Shown here piece by piece: positions 1-10,367 of a stretch of 64,000 nucleotides of DNA (position 1 is its first letter; every line of letters starts with the position of its first letter). Where the stretch lies: assembly GCA_037953625.1 (NCBI GenBank), contig CM075655.1, positions 25,934,001-25,998,000 of the forward strand. The letters are read 5' to 3'. Below the pieces are notes generated by a model. It ran no database searches and was not told the origin of the DNA. It saw nothing but the letters and a program-made list of their open reading frames with translations. The position numbers were made by a program, and so were the translations under genes. The stretch is from Crotalaria pallida (Eukaryota > Streptophyta > Magnoliopsida > Fabales > Fabaceae).

Positions 1-1627
1 TGCACTCATCATGTAAGCCATAAAAATCAACATGCAAAGAAAAGAGAAGAAAGATCACAAGATCAAAAGAAAACCTAAACAAGCACAACTTCTTCATGAT
101 CTTCGAATCACCCACTTAAAGAGAAGATGATCTTCTAGCTTTCTAACACTTGGATCTTCAAAGAATATGCTTGATCAAGCTTGGGGTCCTCTCCTTCTTC
201 CTTCATCTTCCTCACGACCACCACTCTCTCTCTCTCTCTCTTTCTCTCTAAGAGTTTGATGAGCTCTTAGAAGAGTGTTTGAAGAAATGAGAAGAAGTGA
301 GTTTGGATTTGAAGGAAAATGAATCAAGCTATCCCTATATATAGGCAACCGAATTCTCCCTCTTTTGTCCTTAACAAATTTTCGGTCCAAGCACAAATGG
401 GAAGGGCAATTTTGGGCAATTGAAAAGTTTGCATGGTTTGAGTCTTGTCAACCTAGACAAGAAGGAGCAATTTAGGGCACTTAGGTTATTTTCTATTGGT
501 TGGCTTTTTCCTTAACTCACATTTTTCACCAATTCTACTTTAGTTAATTTCCAAATGGTTCCAACTTATTCTATAGGCTTCTTGTCCTAAAAATTAAAAT
601 CCTAGGCTTACATACATACATACATACCGTAGCACACATATATACATACATATCTTACCTTTTTCTTTATTTCCTAATCATATTCACTTTAGAACATTAT
701 AATCATCAATTCACACAATGATGCAAATATCTCTAAAGAATCATACTTATACAATTATTCTCATGCATCATTCATCAAACACACATCAAACCAAACACAT
801 ATCACATAATAGATTTATGCCATAACAATAATTTTCTTTTCTACAAAACACATTTCTTATTAAGGAATTAAACCATTTCAAAGTGAAATAATTATCTGTA
901 TAAAATGGACATAGATATAGTCCCCAAATTATTTTCAAAACTATGCTTTCATACACATAAGAGATTCTCAAAAAGACAAGTTCATTTGAGGTTTTTGGCT
1001 TTTTTTTAACAACCAATATTCTCAAAATTTGTACTTCACAAACTCAGAGAATAAATTTTTATAAATCAACTCAGAAAATTCTAAAAGTTACATTTTCAAA
1101 TTCTACGTTTCAATACGATCGTTTTCTTATAAAAATCATAAATTTCCGAGTTACGGTTAAAAAGATACGAATTTTCAAAGTTATCAAATCCATAAGGAAA
1201 TTTATTTCTAATAAGAATCATCCTTAATAAAAATCATAACTTATCTCTTGTTGATCGAATTATTCCAAACTCAACAAAATTATTCACTTTACTTCTATAA
1301 AAATATTTTGTTCATAAAACCCCGTAAAAATAAACACCTTATTTCTTATTCACGTAAAATACTCATCTGAAAATCCTTTATAAAATAGACCCTCAAGATT
1401 CATTTTGATAAAATTCACTTATGCACGTATGGAAAAATACATGATGTCACAAACTCTGCCGATTTTCGTAAAAATTTTCAAGTACCTATTTTAATAAAAC
1501 TTAAAATTAACTAATTAAATGTGAGAATGTCACAAATTTTACGGAGAATTTTTATAAGTAATCAAATTAAACAAGAAATTTTCAGGTAACGAATTTTTAT
1601 TAATGTAATATTTGTGAGGGTGTCACA
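1..1627 (-). mobile_element. LTR-like sequence, probable old Tekay-type LTR running off the left edge
   Basis: Read on minus, the stretch begins at 1627 with TGTGACACCC, the kind of terminus shared by the Tekay-like LTRs further right (TGTAACAYCC). About 1.3 kb downstream on minus comes a TATA box (335-344), followed by a CT-rich leader with a (CT)n run near 223-247. No coding frame of substance is present; the small frame over 175-396 lies in this leader. Orientation is inferred, because a plus LTR ending in GGGTGTCACA at 1627 would look similar. The second LTR and any target duplication lie outside the window. Confidence 0.4.
335..344 (-). promoter_or_regulatory. TATA box of LTR-like sequence
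   Basis: CTATATATAG is a symmetrical TATA box. On minus it is followed within about 40-150 bp by CT-rich sequence typical of plant 5' leaders. No gene follows inside the window on either strand. Confidence 0.35.
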
Positions 1628-2173
1628 CAAAACAGACTGGTTTTTCCCTAACTTTGGATAAGAATTTCAACATAATTTTGAGATCAAATTGAAAAAAACA
1701 ATTGGAACATTTACTATGCCCCGAAATTTTTAAATAGAATAAAAAATTTAGATATAATATGGATTGAGTGAAGCATGACATTCCTGCAAAGTGAGCATGA
1801 TGAAAAGACTGATGTTGTCCAGAAATGAAAAACAACATTTTGGACTAACTTTGAAGAAAGATTTCATCATGCTTACTCAATGAAAATTCGAGCAACCAAT
1901 TGGAAACAAAACTTTGCCATAAGGATTTTAATTAGAGGCAAAAATGAGAGAAAATAGAACATTGTTCTTACCACACGAGTTGAGCAAACTAGGGACTTTG
2001 AATCAGAAAACTCTTAGTCTGAAATGTTGCACAACGGTTTTCAAGGCAATTTTGAGCAGAGTTTGTGGAATGAAACTTTCAAGAATCACTTAGAGTAAAA
2101 TGAGACTCAAATGGTAGAGTGTGTTTATGATGAATTGGAGAGTGAATTGTGAGGAATGAATGAGGGAATTGGC

Positions 2174-2182
2174 CTATTTATA
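2174..2182 (-). promoter_or_regulatory. TATA box of LTR-like fragment
   Basis: TATAAATAG on minus sits inside the symmetrical CCTATTTATAGG and is followed by C/T-rich sequence. It lies about 330 bp downstream, on minus, of the palindrome cluster at 2513-2617. Confidence 0.45.
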
Positions 2183-2512
2183 GGCTTGGAGAATTCATTT
2201 AAAATTCAATGGATTGGTGAGTAATCATCATGTGATGTCATGCATGATGCAACCTAGCTTTTTGGTTGGAAGCATGAGATCATGCCATTTTGCAAGAACA
2301 AGAATTGAATGGTAAGGATGAGAGCCAAAACACAAAGCTAGAAGGTGAATCACAAGGCTAAGGGTGGTGAATCATCTTATCCTTGGCAAAAATCTACCAT
2401 GGACGATGGTTTTCAAGCCTAGTAAGCTTCCTTGAGGTGCAAGATGGCTTATCCCATTGATGGCTGAGTTATCTCATTGATTTTCGTGTTATTTTTATGC
2501 AGACCTATCAGA

Positions 2513-2617
2513 TTTAACCGGTTAAAGAAGCTCTTAACCGGTTATCGGGCTTAAAATTCAAGTTCTGGGAGAATTTTCCAGTATTTAACCGGTTAAAAGG
2601 GCTTTTAGCCGGTTAAA
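2513..2617. repeat. Cluster of TTTAACCGGTTAAA palindromes
   Basis: There are four copies of one palindromic word: perfect 14-mers at 2513-2526 and 2584-2597, a 10-bp core at 2535-2544, and a copy with one mismatch at 2604-2617. Sequence between copies is unrelated, so this is not a simple tandem array. Confidence 0.75.
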
Positions 2618-3000
2618 GGGGTCTTTGGGCATAATTTTGATAAAGAAAATCGCTTTCCTGCTTCGGTAATTAATTATTATGGTTGTGTACACCAAACACA
2701 AATCCCACCGTTGGATTTGAAGATTAGGAGGTTAGGAAGCTTGTCACCAATTTTGAGCAAAATCCAACGGTAAACGAATGAGATATGACCCAATCTTTAG
2801 AGGATGTTTTTGTAAAAATTACCCCTAAAACACTATTTAAAATCTTTCTTTTTCAAGCAACTTTGTTCTAAACTTGGACATTTTAAATTCCAATAATCAT
2901 TATTATCTTTTGAATTAAAATACATATTATAGTTCTCATAAAATGACCATTTTGTCCTTATAACTTTAAAATACTAATAACAAAAAATTTAAAGTGTTGT

Positions 3001-3419
3001 ACGGTACAAGACTTTCTTAACTGTTGGACTATAGAAGCTGCACTCATTCTATACCCAAAGATTTAGATGTGATCTTCAAACGTTCCAGTTCCTAAAAAAC
3101 CCAAGGCAACTCATAGGCATGATGTCGAGCCCTTTGCAAAAACCTTAAATCACCATAGCTTGAGGTCTAGAGCACGCAAATTGTAACTTGTGTATCACAA
3201 TTTCTTTCACATGCAGTAGAGGGAGCAAGACAATAAAAAAAAAAGGCCCCAGTTTTTGCGTGCATTGCCTGTTGCACTGCTCTATAGGTGCACACCATAT
3301 TTAATTTCACCTCCAGGACATTGCAATGTCACATTATACAAACTAAGACAAAATGTAACTCTACATCCACAGCTTCCGGTTGTGGCCCTTATAAATATAG
3401 TTCTTGCAACCAAAATAAT
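3001..3419 (-). other. Probable 3' flank/UTR of the IDD gene
   Basis: This is non-coding sequence just after the IDD stop on minus. It includes an A-rich run at 3233-3245. I see no clear poly(A) signal or other gene; frames here overlap the antisense of the last IDD exon. Confidence 0.4.
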
Positions 3420-5658
3420 TTACGAGCTCCTCCCAGTATCTTTGCCGGGGAAATCTCCATTACCAAAGGACGCTGATGCTGCAGTGGCTGCGGCAGTAAC
3501 ATCCCGACCACCACCAATAGATGTGATAAGTGCAGATAAGCCGCCATCCGGGCTGCCACCAGCAGCCATCCCCAATCCTAGAAAATCAAGAGTTGTCTGC
3601 TTAGGACCAAACATGGATGTAGATCCCATCATCAATTCCTTTATTCCAGGTCCAGGGCCACTATCACAAAGAAGCCCAACTCTAAGTCCTGCCGGAACTG
3701 AGGTACTCCCCGGAGGTAGTTCAACTTGTTGCTGCTGACTCCATTGCAAGCTACTTTGCTGACTTGATGACGATGAAGGCACTGAAGATGAGACGACGCC
3801 TAATCCTTGAAGCAATGAGGCATTTGTGGCAGCGGCGCCCATTTGAGCAGCTTTCTGCAGCAATGCAGTGGCTGACATAGCCGGTTGTGGTGGTGGGGCA
3901 TACTGGCGTAGCTCCTGCCCTCCTGCTCTAAAAATTGGTGAGCCTTGATGGGTGGAAAGGCAGAGAGAAATTTGATCAGAAGATGAAGGACCGGGGAGGT
4001 TTGCTGGATGATCCGGGCATCCCATGGCCCTAATTAGATCGGTAAACACTGGTGTTTGAGATTGCAGATTCCCAGATGCTGTTGATGGAGAAAACAAACT
4101 TGCAAATGCACTATTACTTGTAGTTGTACCACCATTGCTAGTTGAGCTGGTACTGCTGCTGCAGCTCCCATTTAAAGCAGTAGTGGCTTGTGCTTCATCT
4201 ATGATTTGTGTGGGATTTTCAGGCAACTCTGAAACATCATAACAAGGAAAAGCAATAGTAACATTATTATAATGAATTATTAATTATTAATTGAAAGGAG
4301 ATAGAAAAGAAGAGCAAAAGCAGCCACTTGAAACACATTGACTTGGAAATTTTATGTCTTCCTTTTATGTTAAAGTTCATAAAATAATAGTTTAACCTTT
4401 TACTTAACACCTTTTTATTTTGTCTGAGGTTTATCTTCATTACTTAATTAGATCTCAGAATCTCAGATCACTTGATCCTCTTATGATGCACACAGTTAAA
4501 AACACAACAAAAAATATAGACAAAAACAATACCAGACAAAAACTACTAAGCTCCAAGATCTCAGACAGAAAAACAACAACAAACAGAGGTTTTGTTTTTT
4601 TTTTGTTTTAACCAATCACAAGGGACAAAACTACCCCAACCCAAAAAACGTGCATTTTTGTTTTTCTGATTAGTGTATTATCTATGTACCTTGGTTTTGG
4701 GATTGGGACTGCACAGCAGAGGACATCACACTATTTGGCTGAGCCTGAGTGGTAGTAATCGGTGATGGTGGCGGCGCTGTCCGTGATGAATCTCCACTTA
4801 TAACATTCGAGTCCAACTGTGGATTAGACTTCACCACAGTCTGAGATCTTGCACTCTCCCCTGCTAACGCATCACAAAAAGCTCTATGCGTGATGAAGCT
4901 ATCCCTCCTTCAGAAAAGAAACAGAAATTCACAAACTTAACACAAACCACAATTAACAAGTGAAAGAAACAATTTGAAAATCAATCACAAACCTCGAAAA
5001 CAATGTGCCACAATCACATTTATACTCTCTGGTTCCGCAAACTTTGGAGTGCGCCTTCCAATCAGACTGAACAGCGTATTTCTTAGAACACTTGTCACAT
5101 TTCCATTTCTTATCGCCGTGCTTCCTGCAAAAGTGCTTCTTGATCCCAGTGAGATCCCCCAAGGCTCTAGAAGGGTCATGGTGAACGCATGACACTTCTG
5201 GACACACATAAACCCTCTTCCTTATTTCCTTACTCTGCCTCTGCCTTAGTTTCCACGGCAAGTTGTGTCCCCTCCTATGAAGCTGAAGGTTCTGGTCCCT
5301 CTGGAACCCTTTGTTGCATATTTCACACACGAATCGATTCGTTGCCATCAGCGTCTTCGGTGACAAAGCAATCACCTCTGCCTCCGGATCTAAATAAAAA
5401 GTCCTCCCTCAGACAAGAAAGGTGCTTATAATATGGACCGGAGAGGAGAATTACAATAACTACATAAATTACCTTTAATGAAATTAAATTGAGGCATATT
5501 CAGAAAGATGGTTCATTTTGTTGTTTGTTACCTGGCATTCCTGGAAGGCTTCTCTTCTTCCTGGCAGTGGGTTTTGATGGTTCTGTAAGATTATTACCAG
5601 AAGAAGAGACACTAGCTTCTCCTGAAGCAGTGGAAACATTGTCCAGATCAGCAGGCAT
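3420..5658 (-). CDS. IDD-family C2H2 zinc-finger transcription factor (515 aa, four exons)
   Basis: Coding exons read 5658-5532, 5389-4993, 4904-4690 and 4228-3420. The introns have GT/AG ends and the sum is 516 codons including the stop. Residues 34-40 hold the basic KKRSLPG signal. The INDETERMINATE domain covers about 60-190: finger 1 with C64, C67, H80, H84; finger 2 with C105, C110, H128, H133; then two C2HC fingers (C140, C143, H156, C160; C167, C169, H182, C186). The C-terminus is rich in Ser and Gln and has two motifs typical of the family, MSATALLQKAAQMGA (about 364-378) and TLDFLGL (about 459-465). The N-terminus MPADLDNVST resembles the IDD4/IDD5/IDD6 branch. IDD proteins are nuclear DNA-binding regulators that often act with DELLA or SCARECROW partners. 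The start is the first ATG in frame before the conserved region. No break is seen. Confidence 0.93.
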
Positions 5659-6900
5659 GGGAAGCAATAAGGTACTGCTAAAAATTTCCAATTTCAATAA
5701 GGTTTCTTCAAAAACAATCTATTGACAAAGAGGATAAATCGTAGGTGCAATTACACTCACAATAAAAAAACAACTTTTTAGGGATAAAGTTTTGATTTTT
5801 CTTATGTTTCCTAGGGTTTCTATTTTATTCTATGCATCTTCTCCCGCTCTACTATATCTCTCTATCCACCGGTCAAGTCAACCTGCAAAGTTTGCTTCTT
5901 TTTATTCTTTTATTTATTTATTTATTTTTTTTGGTGAATTATTTATTTATTTTTTTTTTTAACCTCAATTCTTTCATTTACCCCTGCCACCTACCAGCTT
6001 CAATAATGAGCCTCTGACTTAAAATTACTTGAGAAAAAACCTCAAATCCTCAACAACACTTTACCTTGAACAATTTCTATTCAGAGTTCAGACTCTCACA
6101 CTTAAGAGGAAAAAAAAAACACTTCACACCTGTATGAGCTGTGGTAACTGGAATCAGGATTAATGGCTTTTTAGTAAATTAGTGGGTATAAGGAGCGTGT
6201 TTAAGTAAGGTGATGTATGACTATATAAGTTGGGTTCCCATCCTACACTTGTCGAGGCATGTGGTTCGTGGGAACACAGTGTTGGAGGACTGTTTACTTT
6301 ACTCACATGTTTGTCGTTTTGCTCTTTTAGTCTTTGCATTGTTTGAATCCGGATATGCTGTAGAAACCGTCAGAGACAGACAGATCACGACAAATCAAAG
6401 AATAAAATAATAGTAGCAAGAAAGCGACCTGGATCAGGTAACCAGCTCAAGATTGCATGCACTCTTCCTTTTTTTTTTTTTTTTATGGGCAATCTCTCAA
6501 TCCAACCATTCAAGTATTTTTAGTTTTATTTTTCATTTTGCTTTTTTTTTTTGTCCATAACCGGAGTGTCCACCGCCGACCGCAGTGACTAATCTCCTCG
6601 CTGAAAATTGTTAATAAATATATGTGGAGTTCTTGGACTTTAGCTAACCAACAAAGTGTCCAATCCTTCCTCTTTTATAGTTAGATTCAAGAGGGATATC
6701 TTGAATACCAAGATCATCTATCTCCTGTCAATTCGTTTAGTATATGTTTGTGTGAGCAAGTTAGGTACATAACTTCTTGTCCTTGCTATATTTATATAGG
6801 GTTTACTTGTTTACCGTTGTGAACCGCTCTAATGATTTGGCAAGATTTCCGCTAACGGTATGAACTTTACGGCGGGTATTATAACTTAATTTAATCCTAT
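5659..6900. other. 5' flank of the IDD gene, no other gene seen
   Basis: This stretch is AT-rich with T runs near 5925-5960, 6469-6484 and 6542-6551. It should hold the IDD promoter and 5' UTR on minus, possibly with a 5'-UTR intron, but I cannot place a TATA box or start site. Short frames here look random. Confidence 0.4.
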
Positions 6901-6959
6901 GCTCAGGAGTACCTCACCAAAACGATTGTTGGATTCCCTCGCATGTGTTACTGGTATGA

Positions 6960-7276
6960 CGATTTCGTCACGATTTGGGTCATTAAGGCCTTATACCGGT
7001 ACATCAGTTTGGAGTAGGATTGGGCCATTGATGCCTTATACTGGTATACCGGTTTGGTGGTGTATTTGGCTATTAAGGCCTCATACCTGTATACCAGTTT
7101 AGTGATGTACTGGGCCATTAAGGCCTCATATCGGTATACTGGTTTGGTGGTGTATTGGGCTATTAAGGCCTCCCACCGATATACCAGTTTGGAGTAAGAA
7201 TAGGTTATTAAGGCCTCATACCGGTATACCGGTTTGGTGATGGATTGGGTTACTGAAGTTTCTTACCGATGCACCA
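6960..7276. repeat. 45-bp tandem repeat, about 7 copies, with TACCGGTA palindromes
   Basis: A unit of about 45 bp recurs near 6962, 7007, 7050, 7096, 7140, 7186 and 7230. It is built from GGTTTGGTGATG-like sequence, TTGGGCTATTAAGGCCTC, and a palindromic ATACCGGTAT box with a second half site. AAGGCCT is also palindromic. Copies differ mostly at the CCGG centre (CTGG, CCGA, TCGG, CCTG). No coding frame accompanies it. Confidence 0.8.
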
Positions 7277-7479
7277 ATTTAGATATATAAGTAATTCTGG
7301 TCCATAACAATAGTCCCCAAGCCAGGGTTTGCATGAATGATTTGTGGTCTTGCTTTGTCAGCAATTTATCCTCTGTGCAAATATTGTAAATATATTTCCC
7401 CACAACATTTACTTTAGCATTTAAAAAGGGTTTGAATTTCCAAGTCTCTTCCCTTAAGCCGTAATTAATAATCTTACTT

Positions 7480-8720
7480 TCTGTTGACTAGAAGTCATAA
7501 AATCGACAGAAAGAGAAAATGTCGAATGCATAAGTGATGTCGACGGAAGTATACTTAGGCCAATTGCTTAAAAGTGACTTCAAAGGATGTGAACATGTAT
7601 CGACAGGATGAGAGGTTCGACAAATATAAGTGATGTCCCTGGAAGTGTACTTAGGCGAATTGCTTAAAAGCGACTTCGAAGGACATGAACGTAGGTCGAC
7701 AAATGGAGGATTTATAATGAGGACGATGTCAAAATGGGATTAACGTGAAAATCAAGGAGGTTAGAGTAATAATGGCAGATGATGAAACTTCATTGGGAAT
7801 GCGGAAACGGTCACATAAGCATTTATTACACTTCCTCATGGCTATAAATACGTCACTTCTAACGTTTATAGAGCCAAGAGTGTGTGAATGGGAGAAGTGA
7901 TGGACCGACCTTATGATTTTTGGAAAGAAGAAAAGTTGTTCGAAAGAAAAGAGAAAGAGAATCTCAAAAGATTAAACATGTGAGATTAGAGGTATTCAAA
8001 AGATGGAGGAACTATGTCAAAATCTTCGCCCCGAATACCCACTTTTCCCCATTAATGGTGAAAGATTAAACACGTGAGATTACATAAGGATCACCTCTTG
8101 TGTTTTAAGCTGGTGTAAAAAGCCTGGATAGAAGGGCACAATTAGTTTGATACATGAGCCTGTGTGGTAAATGGTAATTCTCCGTGGTCCAAACTTGGAA
8201 CCTTTTCTAGGTAGGATTTTGGGTATCTTTCCATTCAACGAGGGAAAAGAGAACTCCTCTACGGATAATCCCTCAAGAGATATTGTCGACATGTCCTCTG
8301 GTTAGGTTGGTGGTCAAAACACAGTCGAATCAATAATCATGTCTCCGATATCAACTAGGGAGATTAATTCAATAGAGTATGACACCTTGTCGAAGGAGCT
8401 TGGTGTTGACAAGGATCCAAGAAGCCCAACAAGCAGGAGAATGTCACTTCGACAGAGCTAACAAAGGACTTGTTGAAAATCCCAAGAGTATTAAGTCGTA
8501 TAATTTCAGTTGTTGGAAGATGCTTGTCGATGAGATCCTATTGGAAGACTACCGAAGACACGTGGCAAATGGGGAACACACGAAGAAATTGCATCGTGGG
8601 TAGTTACTTAGTGGGTAGTTAATTAGGACGTGGCTGTTGCGGCTATGCAGATCGTGCCCAATAACGTAGTGTAAGGGTAGTTATTTCCTTGGACTATAAA
8701 TATGTAATCTTTTGTTTGTA
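7480..8720 (+). mobile_element. Old LTR-like sequence with TCGACA words and two TATA boxes
   Basis: No gene is seen. A degenerate direct repeat of about 95 bp spacing is present (about 7530-7604 and 7629-7701, sharing GAAGT.TACTTAGGC.AATTGCTTAAAAG). The hexamer TCGACA or its complement occurs about ten times between 7500 and 8530, including one perfect TGTCGACA (8285-8292). TATA boxes lie at 7843-7850 and 8695-8704. The second is followed by pyrimidine-rich DNA that runs to the T1 LTR. I infer a Tat/Ogre-type LTR relic; termini are not defined. Confidence 0.35.
8695..8704 (+). promoter_or_regulatory. TATA box
   Basis: TATAAATATG is preceded by GGAC and followed by non-coding sequence. It fits an LTR promoter but no product can be named. 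Confidence 0.35.
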
Positions 8721-8994
8721 ATCTGGGTTGGCACATCGGTAATCATCCTAAATATCTCACCGCAAGCAGATTGACGGAGAAAATGCCTTTGTAATAACCA
8801 CCTTACATTCCAACACTTTTACAAATTCAATGAAGCTTTTGCTTTTTGCATTTTCTTTACGATTCGAGCAATTTACTTTCCAGAACCTTTAAATTCTGCC
8901 TTTACGTTTTCATCGCACATTTAATTTCTCGCCTTTTCCAATTCGTGCATTTACTTCCTTTCCTTTTACATTCCCGTCGATTTACCTTACTCGT

Positions 8995-10346
8995 TGTTGA
9001 TACCCAAAAATGAGTGGTCCGTTAACAAGGCCCAAAATGCAAAGCCCAAATCCGTCATGAGGCTGAAATCGCCAAACAAACAATAAAGGAAGCACGTGAC
9101 GAACACCTGCAGTGCGAAGGTGCCCTCCCCTGTACGCCTTCCCGAGGAAAAAAAACATGAAGCACCCTGCTGGCATAGTCAAAAGGAAAAAGGAAAGTAA
9201 CCAACAACGTTGCAGTAGCTGCTAAGGCTCAAGAAGAATGGCTACGGCTAAGAGAAGGCGTCAGAAGTACCAAAGTTACGGGCGTACCCAGTCCAGAGCG
9301 CACACGTATGTCCAAACGAGGTAGCCAGCTGTCCGAAGGAATCTTTGCTTACCTCATTCAGCCCTTCCCAAGGCAAAGCCCAAGATGGAAAGACTTGCAC
9401 CACTCTCCTTCTGCAACCATTAAATGACAAAGCCAAAAAGAGAAAACAAACAAAGGGGACCTGATAAAGAAGGAATCTGCAGCTACCAAAGGGGAAAAGT
9501 GCCATGAACCAAAGGGTAAAGTAAGAAGAAGCAGTGACCAGTGGGCAAAAGGCACATTATACAAGGATGAGCAACAGCAACGACGAAAAAACCAAGAAAG
9601 GGAGGCGGAGAAGAGAGAAAAGAAAAGAGGCACACACACAGAGAAGAATTGATCACGAAAAAGGAGGTGATCAACTTAGAGGAATAACAAAGCGGTTAGA
9701 AGCACATGAAGCTCCCCGAAAGCCCAAAAGTAAACCCGAGAGAAACATAAGTGAGGAAGGTGTACTAGAAAGCGCACTCTTCCAAGCCAATACCTCAGCA
9801 ACAACGTACGCCGGAGGCGAACACCAGTTTTCCCCCGACAACTCGGAAGAGTAGCATAAGAGAAAGAGAAGATCGAATACCTAAGAGCAAGGGAGTCCCG
9901 AAGGCGAGCAGTGGAGTGCACGCCATCCGTCCTTCATAAGCCCATCTGAAGCAGCCGAATCAACTGAGGGAAGGCGATCAAACCAATCAACTCCATGAGA
10001 CGCCAGACGTAAGGAAGGCGCCGATCCCACTCCCTAAAATGCGGAGAGGGAACACCTGAAGAAACAACGGTGAGAAAGCGAACAAGAGAAGGGATGGAAG
10101 CCAAAAGCATACAGTATAACAGTAGAAAACAATACTGACAACGCTCATTTATTCAACACTATCTGAAGTATTTGCATGCTTGTAATGGGCATCCCCGCAA
10201 AACCGGGTTGATCAAAGGCGCACTCTCCCCTTTCTGTAGAAATAATATCGGCATTTCCACTCTATTGGAGCCAAACTTCATTAAGTTTATGAACCCTCAA
10301 TAATCTCTTAATAATTATATCTTTTTAATAAAAAATATCCGAAACA
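8995..10346 (+). repeat. T1 5' LTR (Tat/Ogre type, 1352 bp)
   Basis: The LTR begins TGTTGATACCC and ends CGAAACA, immediately followed by a recognisable primer-binding site, which fixes the right edge. The left edge rests on the TG start. Frames within it on both strands (for example on minus at 9248-9921) have low-complexity products and look like chance. The 3' LTR is not in the window, so age and target duplication cannot be assessed. Confidence 0.7.
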
Positions 10347-10349
10347 ATT

Positions 10350-10367
10350 TGGCGACTCCACTGGGGA
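10350..10367 (+). other. T1 primer-binding site, tRNA-Arg type
   Basis: TGGCGACTCCACTGGGGA lies three bases after the LTR. It matches the primer site commonly reported for Ogre/Tat retrotransposons, attributed to tRNA-Arg. It confirms the plus orientation of T1. Confidence 0.8.

Larger units (their letters stand above)
1628..3000 (-). mobile_element. Degraded LTR-like fragment with palindromic words
   Basis: No coding region is seen. Read on minus it holds, in order, an inverted repeat built from CCGTTGGAT (2708-2716) and ATCCAACGG (2762-2770), a cluster of TTTAACCGGTTAAA palindromes (2513-2617), and a TATA box TATAAATAG (2174-2182) followed by a pyrimidine-rich leader. The E2 LTRs carry a similar paired CCGTTGGA/TCCAACGG segment just before their own palindrome cluster, so I infer a related LTR. 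Clean termini and target duplication are not visible. Confidence 0.35.

Noticed and set aside
3256..3738. Plus frame of 160 codons near the IDD gene
   Set aside because: It is the shadow of the last IDD exon and lacks a family match.
9248..9921. Several minus frames with Phe/Leu-rich products in the T1 LTR
   Set aside because: They overlap in different frames, have low complexity, and lie in an LTR. Membrane-like composition comes from pyrimidine-rich DNA.
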